6,808 nucleotides of DNA from Pseudopedobacter saltans. Its GTDB lineage: Bacteria; Bacteroidota; Bacteroidia; Chitinophagales; Chitinophagaceae. Positions 1 through 6,187 of this stretch are shown here, in pieces. The notes beneath the pieces are model-generated. The model saw nothing but the letters and a program-made list of their open reading frames with translations, did not search any database and was not told the DNA's origin. Within the stretch, counting starts at the first letter, position 1; every line of letters starts with the position of its first letter. A program made the position numbers and the translations under genes. Location: assembly GCA_003241175.1 (NCBI GenBank), contig QFOI01000199.1:1-6808 (forward strand). Direction: 5' to 3'.

Positions 1-343
1 CCAAACACACATTTTTTTCTTAGAAAATTTTTTGAGCAAAATTTTCGTTCAAAAAACCACCAAACCATCCGGCTCCGCTACATAAGGTAAATACCCAACC
101 AGTACTTCCATCTACCCAGCCAATTGCTTCTTCAAAAGCGACGATTTGTGGCAAGCTCCATTCGAGCCCACCATATTTTTTGGGTGCTAAAGCTAAAAAC
201 CATTTTTCTTGATGGCATAGTTGTACTTGAGTATCCGAAAGTCGCCTTTCCGTCTCTGCTAAAAAAACATCCTTTCGAATAGTCTCTATCCAATTGGACT
301 GTAGACGTTCGGAAGGATGTTTGGAAAAAGAATATTCAATCAT
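1..343 (-). pseudogene. Acyl-CoA dehydrogenase-fold flavoenzyme, 5' part, interrupted by an in-frame stop
   Basis: The frame opens at the ATG at 343-341 and runs 107 codons to a TAA at 22-20. The protein resembles the N-terminal helical domain of acyl-CoA dehydrogenase-like flavoenzymes, including the HsaA/DszC-type group D monooxygenases: an APKKYGG motif near residues 54-59, then DGSTGW at 78-83 and a Gly-rich SGAGWFGG stretch at 89-96. Family members are about 370-400 residues long, so the flavin-binding and catalytic parts are missing here. After the stop the same frame continues as EKNVCL to the window edge, which fits what should follow QKIF in this family. A single substitution (for example CAA to TAA) would explain the stop. 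The gene follows the CstB-like gene with a one-base stop/start overlap (TAATG), implying translational coupling and a possible sulfur-related role. That role is inference. A sequencing error or a read-through product cannot be excluded. Confidence 0.6.
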
Positions 344-1758
344 TAATTAACCACTTCTTTACTGGATTCCAAAGGAATGTCTGTGGAAGATTTGATAGCA
401 CTGATACCACCCAATACATTGCGGAGATTGTGAAAACCTTGTCTTTTGATAATAGATGAAGCAATCACGCTCCTGTATCCACCGGCACAATGAATATATA
501 GGTTAAACATGTCGTCAATATCGGAAAGATAAGCCGCAGGATCCACCAGTTTGTTCAACGGGAAATTAACTGCTCTCTTGACATGTTGGTCGCCATATTC
601 CCTTTCGTTACGAACATCGACAATGATAATGTCTTCGTCAAAGTGATAATCCATTGCCAGTTCCTCGGCGGGGATACTGATGATAAGATCAGATCTTTCA
701 CCAGCATTTTTCCATGCATCATAACCTCCGTCTAGATAACCCTCAATCTTGTCAAAGCCAACACGAGCCAATCGGATGATTGTTTCTTTTTCGTTGCCAG
801 GTTCTGTTACCAATATGATGGGTTTGTCAAAAGGAAGAAGACTTCCCGCCCATTCTGCAAAACGTCCATCCAGCCCAATAAAAATAGAACCAGGAACAAA
901 ACCTTCCGTAAATATTTCCTGCGGACGTGTGTCCAATATGATGATGTCTTTGTCTTTGATTTTCTCCTTGAAATCCGTCACTGAAAAAGCTTTCATTCCT
1001 TTGGTCAATATGTCATCCAGGTTTGCATATCCTTTTTTATTGATTTCTGCATTGATCGGAAAATAGGCAGGAGGTGCATTCAGTCCGTCTGTAACCAAAG
1101 TGATAAATTCTCCTCTACTTTTTGCTTGAAGGGCGTAGTTGGATTCCTTTTGTTCCTTGATTGTGCTTTGGGTTTCGCTACTGAGATTTTTACCACAACT
1201 ACTTCCTGCGCCGTGCGCTGGATATACGATAACGTCGTCTGGCAAACTCATGATTTTTTCTTGGATACTATCATACAAAATTCCTGCAAGATCAGTTGTC
1301 GTATACAAAGAACTTCCTTGTGCTAAATCAGGACGACCAACATCTCCAATAAAAAGTGTATCTCCTGTAAAAAGAGCATTTGGCTTACCATCTTCGTCTT
1401 TAAGCAAATAGCAGGTGCTTTCCAACGTATGTCCAGGAGTATGGAGAACCTCGAAAGAAGCCTTTCCAAGAGGAAATACCTCTTTGTCTTTTGCGATGGT
1501 CACTTTGAATGTGGGTTTGGCTTCGGGACCATAGATAATCGGCGCTCCGGTAGCTTTACTAAGATCAATATGACCACTCACGAAATCAGCGTGGAAATGT
1601 GTTTCAAAAATATATTTAATGGTGGCGTTACGTTCCTTAGCCATTTTGAGATACATTTCTATATCCCTCATCGGGTCTATAATGGCGACTTCTCCATTGC
1701 TTTCTACATAATAGGAAGCCTCGCTCAAGCAACTTGTATATATCTGTTCAACGTACAT
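343..1758 (-). CDS. CstB-like persulfide dioxygenase with pseudo-rhodanese and rhodanese domains
   Basis: A 471-residue three-domain protein predicted to oxidise glutathione or other low-molecular-weight persulfides in the cytoplasm, releasing sulfite that the rhodanese can convert to thiosulfate. Residues 1-215 are a metallo-beta-lactamase fold of the ETHE1/persulfide dioxygenase type: THFHAD at 53-58, HTPGH at 106-110, TGD at 131-133, GRPD at 141-144 and PAHG at 180-183. By analogy with ETHE1 the single iron would be held by H54, H110 and D133. The histidine usual after HxHxD is F59. Residues about 255-355 form a rhodanese domain whose active loop (LVTEPGNEKE, 317-326) has no cysteine, so it is a pseudo-rhodanese. 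Residues about 360-460 form a second rhodanese domain with the loop HCAGGYRS and catalytic C424. Domain order and length match Staphylococcus aureus CstB (about 444 residues). It is probably controlled by the adjacent ArsR-type gene. No sqr or tauE gene is in the window. Confidence 0.88.
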   Translation of the reverse strand: MYVEQIYTSCLSEASYYVESNGEVAIIDPMRDIEMYLKMAKERNATIKYIFETHFHADFVSGHIDLSKATGAPIIYGPEAKPTFKVTIAKDKEVFPLGKASFEVLHTPGHTLESTCYLLKDEDGKPNALFTGDTLFIGDVGRPDLAQGSSLYTTTDLAGILYDSIQEKIMSLPDDVIVYPAHGAGSSCGKNLSSETQSTIKEQKESNYALQAKSRGEFITLVTDGLNAPPAYFPINAEINKKGYANLDDILTKGMKAFSVTDFKEKIKDKDIIILDTRPQEIFTEGFVPGSIFIGLDGRFAEWAGSLLPFDKPIILVTEPGNEKETIIRLARVGFDKIEGYLDGGYDAWKNAGERSDLIISIPAEELAMDYHFDEDIIIVDVRNEREYGDQHVKRAVNFPLNKLVDPAAYLSDIDDMFNLYIHCAGGYRSVIASSIIKRQGFHNLRNVLGGISAIKSSTDIPLESSKEVVN

Positions 1759-1763
1759 AAAAC

Positions 1764-1785
1764 TAGTCTTTGAACAAAGATACTA
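1764..1785 (-). promoter_or_regulatory. Candidate promoter -7 box with overlapping dyad, possible ArsR operator
   Basis: In the 43-bp gap between the arsR-type gene and the cstB-like gene, the minus strand carries TATCTTTG (1782-1775), an exact match to the Bacteroidota -7 consensus TAnnTTTG. It overlaps an inverted repeat: CTTTG at 1768-1772 and CAAAG at 1775-1779 around a 2-base centre, extended by TAGT (1764-1767) and ACTA (1782-1785) with a 2-base offset. A repressor on this dyad would block initiation. No convincing -33 TTG lies at the usual spacing, and the leader to the ATG would be only about 10 bases. The site is therefore suggestive rather than firm. Confidence 0.4.
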
Positions 1786-1801
1786 AAATCCTACGCGATG
1801 C

Positions 1802-2146
1802 TTATACGCCCAGCAATTCTTTGATGAAATAGGTGATTTCCTTGATACGTCCGTAATTAAGTGTGTAATAGATAAACTTGCCTTCTCTTTCTGTCAATAC
1901 GATATTGGCTTTCCTCAAGATAGCCAGATGTTGAGATGCTACGGATTGTTCCATGCGTAACTTAACATAAATCTCCGTGACTGTAAGTTTTTTGTGTTGG
2001 TCGATCAATTGAATAATATTGAGTCTCAGCTTATGGTTCATGGCTCGCAAAATCATTGCGGCCTTCTTGAGCTGGAAATAGTCAATAGGCAAATCTTCCT
2101 TTTCTTCGGACACATTAAGATTCACGACTGAAAGTGTAGCACTCAT
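1802..2146 (-). CDS. ArsR/SmtB-family winged-helix transcriptional regulator
   Basis: A 114-residue protein of normal length for this family. A disordered N-terminus (1-22) is followed by the dimerisation helix, the helix LRLNIIQLID (40-49), an HTH with recognition helix around SVASQHLAILR (68-78), and a wing around TEREGKFIYYTL (85-96). The C-terminal helix YFIKELLG would pair in the dimer. There is no cysteine anywhere, so it cannot use the two-cysteine thiol switch of BigR/SqrR-type persulfide sensors, nor a cysteine metal site. Histidines occur only at 38, 51 and 73. It lies 24 bp after tsaB and 43 bp before the cstB-like gene, so the latter is the most likely target. The inducer is unknown. 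It could also be a general repressor of unrelated genes, but adjacency and the dyad in the next gap favour local control. Confidence 0.85.
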   Translation of the reverse strand: MSATLSVVNLNVSEEKEDLPIDYFQLKKAAMILRAMNHKLRLNIIQLIDQHKKLTVTEIYVKLRMEQSVASQHLAILRKANIVLTEREGKFIYYTLNYGRIKEITYFIKELLGV

Positions 2147-2170
2147 GTTGTATAGTTTATTTCGTTTTAG

Positions 2171-2851
2171 TTATTGTATGGTTTTGGCAGTTGTGTAAAA
2201 TGCTTTCAGATAATTGGGCTCACTATAAGCCACATCTGAATAATCTTCCTTTGCTGCTTTTTTTTGTGCCAATATATTAATGTCTTCAGGCGTGTAGGAA
2301 GAGTCCCATACGATTATATCTTCTTCCGAAAGCGTTTTCGCTGCCTTGATTGCCCCAGAACCACTTAGGACAAGTTTTTTTTCAGACGTAAAAGGCAAGA
2401 AGATTTCTTTGTTTAAAGTCAATGCAGCTTGCTCCATTACGATCTTTCCCTGATTGTTGTATACACCGGTAAAGACGTCCTCACGCCTGGCGTCAATCAT
2501 TGGCGCATAATAGTAATCCTTTTCACCATGATAAGCAATGCTGGCGATTGCCATAATATCCAAAGTGTTGAGTAATATCAATTTTTTTTCTAATGCATAA
2601 CAAAGCCCCTTGGCAGTTGCAAGGCCTACCCTTAATCCTGTATAGCTGCCTGGCCCATTAACAACAGCTATGGCATCGATCATTTCCAAAGGTGTATTGT
2701 TATCCTTAACAAGTTGATCTATAGCGGACTGCACAAATCCTGCATGGTCTTTTTGAGAATCATTAACAAATGTTCCCAAAGAATCTGCATTGTTGAATAA
2801 ACCAACGCTGCCTCTTTCCAGAGCCGTATCGATTGTAAGTATTAATGCCAT
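2171..2851 (-). CDS. tsaB: tRNA threonylcarbamoyladenosine biosynthesis protein TsaB
   Basis: A 226-residue member of the ASKHA-fold YeaZ/TsaB family. TsaB is the dimerisation partner and platform for TsaD in the complex (with TsaE) that transfers threonylcarbamoyl from the TsaC product to A37 of ANN-decoding tRNAs in the cytoplasm. Diagnostic sequence is the N-terminal LTIDTA (residues 5-10) and the strongly conserved GPGSYTGLRVG loop (66-76) followed by AKGLCYAL. TsaB lacks the metal-binding histidines of TsaD, consistent with this sequence. Length is normal (about 220-235). The ATG at 2851-2849 puts the ID-T motif where expected. It is the first gene of the minus-strand run, 24 bp ahead of the arsR-type gene, and is divergent from ridA. 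Co-transcription with the sulfur genes downstream is likely from spacing alone. Confidence 0.93.
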   Translation of the reverse strand: MALILTIDTALERGSVGLFNNADSLGTFVNDSQKDHAGFVQSAIDQLVKDNNTPLEMIDAIAVVNGPGSYTGLRVGLATAKGLCYALEKKLILLNTLDIMAIASIAYHGEKDYYYAPMIDARREDVFTGVYNNQGKIVMEQAALTLNKEIFLPFTSEKKLVLSGSGAIKAAKTLSEEDIIVWDSSYTPEDINILAQKKAAKEDYSDVAYSEPNYLKAFYTTAKTIQ

Positions 2852-2928
2852 CTGTCAAAAAAAGATGAATGATTTGTGCAAAGAAACTGCATTCGATTAA
2901 AAGTAATGATTTTTTATAATATATAAAA

Positions 2929-2936
2929 CAAAAATA
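2929..2936 (-). promoter_or_regulatory. Possible -7 box for tsaB
   Basis: In the very AT-rich 151-bp region between the divergent tsaB and ridA genes, the minus strand reads TATTTTTG, matching TAnnTTTG, about 77 bases ahead of the tsaB ATG. No TTG was found 17-23 bases further upstream, so only half of a Bacteroidota promoter is visible. On the plus strand the nearest thing for ridA is TAACTTTC at 2970-2977, one mismatch from consensus and with a poorly placed TTG at 2945-2947. In such AT-rich DNA these matches could be chance. Confidence 0.25.
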
Positions 2937-3002
2937 TACTTTTATTGAATTCGATAAAAATGAATACTGTAACTTTCCGTTTTGATACTAAATCAGAATA
3001 TT

Positions 3003-3389
3003 ATGACAGATATTGAAATTCTTAATACCAAAAAAGCACCAGCGGCTATTGGTCCTTACAACCAAGCGACCAAGGCAGGAGGTTTTTTGTATGTAAGTGG
3101 ACAGATTCCTTTAGATCCGGAAACAATGGAACTTGTCAATGCTTCTATTGAAGAGGAGACGCATCAAGTGTTTAAAAATCTGCAAGCTATCTTGGAAAAT
3201 GCAGGTGCAAGTTTTGAACATGTCGTAAAGGCTTCCGTCTTTTTGAGTGACATGTCTCTTTTTGCCACTGTAAACGAAATCTATGCGCAATACTTTGTAA
3301 AAAATGCGCCGGCTAGAGAGTGTGTAGCTGTAAAAACGCTCCCGAAAAACGTCAATGTGGAGATTAGCGTTATTGCTTATATTGGATAA
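3003..3389 (+). CDS. ridA: RidA family reactive enamine/imine deaminase
   Basis: A 128-residue RidA/YjgF/YER057c/UK114 protein. These homotrimeric cytoplasmic enzymes hydrolyse reactive enamine/imine intermediates, such as 2-aminoacrylate made by PLP-dependent serine/threonine dehydratases, to 2-ketoacids and ammonia, protecting PLP enzymes. The family signature is clear: APAAIGPYNQA (12-22, with Y19), LYVSGQIPLDP (29-39), and the C-terminal PARECVAVKTLPKNVNVEIS (103-122). R105, C107 and E120 occupy the positions of the substrate-binding residues of E. coli RidA. The ATG at 3003 is preferred over a TTG at 2982, because it gives the usual length and N-terminus and the seven extra residues have no family support. 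The gene stands alone and ends at the strong hairpin that begins 2 bases after its stop. Confidence 0.93.
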   Translation: MTDIEILNTKKAPAAIGPYNQATKAGGFLYVSGQIPLDPETMELVNASIEEETHQVFKNLQAILENAGASFEHVVKASVFLSDMSLFATVNEIYAQYFVKNAPARECVAVKTLPKNVNVEISVIAYIG

Positions 3390-3391
3390 CA

Positions 3392-3435
3392 AAAAAGGAA
3401 TAGCCGATCGAAAACGCGATCGGCTATTCCTTTTT
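3392..3435. terminator. Bidirectional rho-independent terminator
   Basis: A perfect 19-bp inverted repeat: left arm 3392-3410 (A5, then GGAATAGCCGATCG), 6-base loop AAAACG (3411-3416), right arm 3417-3435 ending in T5. The GC-rich core is flanked by an A-run on one side and a T-run on the other, so it terminates in both directions. It serves ridA from the left and the glycosyltransferase-esterase-exported protein run from the right. Its right end overlaps the first two bases of the TAA stop of the minus-strand gene ending at 3434. Confidence 0.95.
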
Positions 3436-3916
3436 AATTATTTACCTTTTTGATTTTTTGATAGAGAATTTTTTGGCACTTCTCGGCATCCTTTAGCCAA
3501 AATTTTTCAGGGTCAAGACTATCGTTTTCAAATCGATTGTGTCCTGTAGTTGAATAGTCAATCATTTTACCATTGTCGAAATAGTAACGGCCATCAAATG
3601 CCGTTTCGGAGGCCTTATTAGATTCATGTACGAAAATGAGTTTGCCCTTTTCGAAATAAAAAACTTCGGACGTGGTGTCTATTCCGGTTTTTGTTTCTTC
3701 CTTTACAATTTTTACAATGGAGTCATTAATGTAAAATCCGGTTAAGGTTTTGTCTTTTTTGTCCGAAATTGTTACTGATTTCAACTCTTTATTATTGGTA
3801 ATGTTTCCTACGATTTCGTCAATATGCGAAACCATCTTTTCTTTATTGTTTTGTGCCCACGATGTCGCTGAAAACAATGTAACCAATATCAAGAGTAAAT
3901 ATCTCGTGTTTTGCAT
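3434..3916 (-). CDS. Small exported protein of unknown function
   Basis: A 160-residue protein I do not recognise as a named family. It begins with a typical Sec signal peptide: a short polar start MQNTRY, a hydrophobic stretch from about 7 to 17, and a probable signal peptidase I site after S-W-A at residue 21, leaving Q22 as the mature N-terminus. The mature part is lysine-rich and contains two similar short beta segments, VFYFEKGKLIFV and RYYFDNGKMIDY, of the aromatic-x-aromatic-x-x-GK type seen in strand-turn repeats. A polar helical tail (about 135-158) contains a single cysteine. It probably acts in the periplasm. It is the last gene of the minus-strand run, starting 11 bp after the esterase stop and ending on the shared terminator, which suggests co-expression with the esterase. 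Function is unassigned. Confidence 0.75.
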   Translation of the reverse strand: MQNTRYLLLILVTLFSATSWAQNNKEKMVSHIDEIVGNITNNKELKSVTISDKKDKTLTGFYINDSIVKIVKEETKTGIDTTSEVFYFEKGKLIFVHESNKASETAFDGRYYFDNGKMIDYSTTGHNRFENDSLDPEKFWLKDAEKCQKILYQKIKKVNN

Positions 3917-3927
3917 AATTTGCTGAT

Positions 3928-4746
3928 TTACATTTTCTGATTTAGTGCCCAGATCAGTGCTTTCTCTTTTGTCGCTCTGAATATTGTATTGTGCTGTTCT
4001 TCAGGCTCGTCAGAATAATTCCAAGATAAGGAGGTTATGTCTTGTGCTGCCAAAGTCTGTGCCAATTGTTGGGCAAATGGAGAAACGTCAGTAGCGCTTG
4101 AACTGGCGAACCATAATACTTTCTTTTCTGGAGGCATTTTTTCCAAATAGATTTTTGCACTTTGGGTCAATAATTGTCCATTCCACCAAAGAGATGGGTC
4201 AAATGCAATATAGTAATCAAACATATTGGTTTTTGTGAAAAGGGTTTCCATGACAAAAAGCCCTGCCGCCGATTCCCCAATAATGCCCTTATGTGTAGTC
4301 TTTGGATATCGCTTTGCTATCTCTGCGAACAACTCGTCACTAATGAAGTCTCTGAATTTGGCAGCACCACCTACCACTGGCGCTATTTCTTTGTCTTTTT
4401 CGACAGTAGTTGGACCTGTCATGTCTCTTCTGCGTTGTGTATTTTCAATACCAACCAATAGGAATGGTGGTATTTTCTTTGCCTTGATGAGCTCTGAGAA
4501 AGTATTGGCGACATGAGGGAAATCCTCTTTTATGCCTCCATCTAAGACGTACATTACAGGCAGAGAATCGATGACAATTGTAGAATCTTTTGGGGCCCAA
4601 ATATTGATTGTTCTTGTTTCTCCCAATTTTTCGGATTTTATGGTAAATGTCTGATGGTCCGGGATAATATCGACGACTTCTGGTTGATTTCTGCAGCTAA
4701 GCATGCTCAAGAAAAGCAGCAAGAATGCGAAGTTTGATATTCTCAT
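3928..4746 (-). CDS. Lipoprotein alpha/beta-hydrolase, esterase D/enterochelin-esterase-like
   Basis: A 272-residue predicted serine esterase related to the putative esterase family (esterase D, IroE/Fes-like). Residues 1-18 form a lipoprotein signal: MRISNF, a hydrophobic core, then LSMLSC with C18 as the lipidated cysteine, so the enzyme is probably anchored to a membrane facing the periplasm or surface. Fold landmarks are LPVMYVLDGG (62-71), FLLVGIEN (95-102), the nucleophile elbow GESAAG (157-162) with S159, FDPSLWWN (182-189), and EEQHNTIF (249-256) with candidate catalytic H252. The acid residue is not certain (D220 or D246). The elbow has Ala where GxSxG has its second Gly. The frame opens further upstream at 4824, but that start would overlap the glycosyltransferase by 50 bp and bury the lipoprotein signal, so the ATG at 4746-4744 is chosen. 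The substrate is unknown. A siderophore or acyl/sugar ester is possible. Confidence 0.82.
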   Translation of the reverse strand: MRISNFAFLLLFLSMLSCRNQPEVVDIIPDHQTFTIKSEKLGETRTINIWAPKDSTIVIDSLPVMYVLDGGIKEDFPHVANTFSELIKAKKIPPFLLVGIENTQRRRDMTGPTTVEKDKEIAPVVGGAAKFRDFISDELFAEIAKRYPKTTHKGIIGESAAGLFVMETLFTKTNMFDYYIAFDPSLWWNGQLLTQSAKIYLEKMPPEKKVLWFASSSATDVSPFAQQLAQTLAAQDITSLSWNYSDEPEEQHNTIFRATKEKALIWALNQKM

Positions 4747-4774
4747 AAGGTATTGGTTTAGTTTAAAAATACAA

Positions 4775-5926
4775 TTAATTCGTTTCCAAGACGATTCCAG
4801 TCTCATCTTTGTCGTTGCTCCCAATAAGAAAATTGCTAGTAGGATCGTACCACATTACAAGTTGTAGCCATTTTCTATTTGATAGAAGGTCCAATGAATC
4901 TTGATAAGTAAAAGATTTTCCAATACACAAAACAATTGTCCGCGCATTTTTTTCCTCTGAGGCAATTATAATATCTGGTTGGGTAAGATGCAGTTTTTCT
5001 CTAAGCGCTGTCAGGGTACACATATCACCCATGAGATACATAGATTGTATACCTTCTTTTTTCTTTACTTTCACCTTTGTACTCAGGGCGAAATTTTTGA
5101 CTGTAGTTCCCATACCGATTGCTGTACGCATCATGAATGCTTTGCTATTGGAATAATATTTTTTTACAAAAACACCCATCGCCTCATTGAAAATCTTGTT
5201 GTAATGGACTGCGTCTTGTTTGCTGCTTTCTCCTTTGAAATGCAGGATTTTTATCTTTCCAAGAAAATAATTTTTAAATCCCGTATTGTTCTGAAGTCTA
5301 AAACTGAGATCGATGTCTTCCCCATACATAAAAAAGGCTTCATCAAATCCTCCTACTTGATCTAGCAGGGATTTGCGTACCATCATGAAAGCGCCTGCCA
5401 ATATTGGCACCGGATGATTTTCGTTTTTATCCAAAAAGCCCAAAGCATATTGCCCGAATCTTCTCGAAGTTGGAAATCTTTTTTCCAAACCAGAAAATTT
5501 GTAGAAAGAAACAGACGGTGTAGGGTTGGATCGTTTGCTCTCTGGTAAAAATTGCCCTTTGCCATCCATCATATGAACTCCCAATGCGCCACAGTCGGCA
5601 TGGTTTTCAAAAAAGGAAAGACAATCCTTGAGTGCATTGTCTGGAACTAACGTATCTGGATTAAGAAAAAGAACATATTTCCCCTCGGCAAGGGAAATGC
5701 CTACGTTGTTGGCGCTTCCGAAACCAAGGTTTTCCTTATTTTGGATAAAAGTAACTTCCGGAAATCGATGGCAAAGCCAATTGTAATCGCTGTCCTTGGA
5801 CGCATTGTCAACAACTATAATTTGCACAGTGATTTCTTTCGCTGCATTTCTGACGGATAGCAAACAATATTCAAGAAAAAAACGTACATTGTAATTGACG
5901 ATGATTATAGAGAGGTCCAAAATCAT
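4775..5926 (-). CDS. Family 2 glycosyltransferase with C-terminal extension
   Basis: A 383-residue GT-A fold transferase of the rhamnosyltransferase-like GT2 group, expected to add a sugar from a nucleotide donor to a cell-surface glycan or glycolipid at the cytoplasmic face of the membrane. Motifs are LSIIIVNYN (5-13), VVDNAS (38-43), NLGFGSANN (66-74), LFLNPDT (86-92) with the DxD-like D91, AGAFMMVRK (177-185), GGFDEAFFMYGEDIDLSFR (192-210) with the general-base ED region, and HFKGESS (229-235). The catalytic domain ends near 260. Residues about 280-383 (YLMGDMCTLTAL through NFLIGSNDKDETG) make an alpha/beta extension ending in a GSN-x-D-x-TG pattern that I recall from other Bacteroidota GT2 proteins. 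There is no obvious transmembrane helix. It is the first gene of the run with the esterase (28 bp gap). Donor and acceptor cannot be told from sequence. Confidence 0.9.
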   Translation of the reverse strand: MILDLSIIIVNYNVRFFLEYCLLSVRNAAKEITVQIIVVDNASKDSDYNWLCHRFPEVTFIQNKENLGFGSANNVGISLAEGKYVLFLNPDTLVPDNALKDCLSFFENHADCGALGVHMMDGKGQFLPESKRSNPTPSVSFYKFSGLEKRFPTSRRFGQYALGFLDKNENHPVPILAGAFMMVRKSLLDQVGGFDEAFFMYGEDIDLSFRLQNNTGFKNYFLGKIKILHFKGESSKQDAVHYNKIFNEAMGVFVKKYYSNSKAFMMRTAIGMGTTVKNFALSTKVKVKKKEGIQSMYLMGDMCTLTALREKLHLTQPDIIIASEEKNARTIVLCIGKSFTYQDSLDLLSNRKWLQLVMWYDPTSNFLIGSNDKDETGIVLETN

Positions 5927-5981
5927 ATTTTAACCGAGATATTTAGCAATATAGTCGATATAATCTTTTTTTGGCGCTTTA

Positions 5982-6016
5982 TTTGGTGGAAACACGCATA
6001 TTCTACCTTACATTTG
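5982..6016 (+). promoter_or_regulatory. Possible Bacteroidota promoter upstream of the lpxA fragment
   Basis: TTTG at 5982-5985 and TACATTTG at 6009-6016 (exact TAnnTTTG) are separated by 23 bases, at the long end of the 17-23 spacing reported for this phylum. Transcription would start near 6022, leaving a leader of about 165 bases. A second exact -7 match, TATTTTTG at 6112-6119, is nearer the ATG but has no properly spaced TTG. The 261 bp between the glycosyltransferase and the lpxA fragment contain no other recognisable feature, and no minus-strand -7 box for the glycosyltransferase. Confidence 0.3.
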
Positions 6017-6187
6017 ATAGGAAAAGGAATATTTTAGAAAATAAGATACTTGGTTTTAAACATATTTTAAATATTGGAGTCTTGAATAAGCGCTAATGAA
6101 AATATTTGTTCTATTTTTGGCGTTTAGTTGTAAAGTGATAGACCAATCGAATTGATGTCATTTTTTAGATCGGCTTAATTATTATTA

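Noticed and set aside
749..1773. Several plus-strand open frames (749-1066, 1126-1326, 1139-1411, 1429-1773)
   Set aside because: They lie antisense to the clearly homologous CstB-like gene, with low-complexity, non-family-like translations.
2852..2981. Riboswitch or small RNA in the tsaB-ridA divergent region
   Set aside because: The region is AT-rich with no extended stem or recognisable aptamer motif.
2982..3002. TTG start of ridA seven codons upstream of the ATG
   Set aside because: RidA proteins normally begin where the ATG at 3003 places them, and the extra residues have no family match.
3111..3392. Minus-strand frame antisense to ridA
   Set aside because: Shadow of a strongly conserved RidA coding sequence, and it would end beyond the ridA stop with no independent support.
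4174..4516. Two plus-strand frames inside the esterase region
   Set aside because: Antisense to the esterase core motifs, with no recognisable domain.
4747..4824. Longer start for the esterase at 4824
   Set aside because: It would overlap the glycosyltransferase 3' end and put 26 residues ahead of an obvious lipoprotein signal peptide.
4979..5565. Plus-strand frame 4979-5365 and minus-strand frame 5383-5565
   Set aside because: Both overlap the GT2 gene in other frames, which has continuous family motifs over the same stretch.
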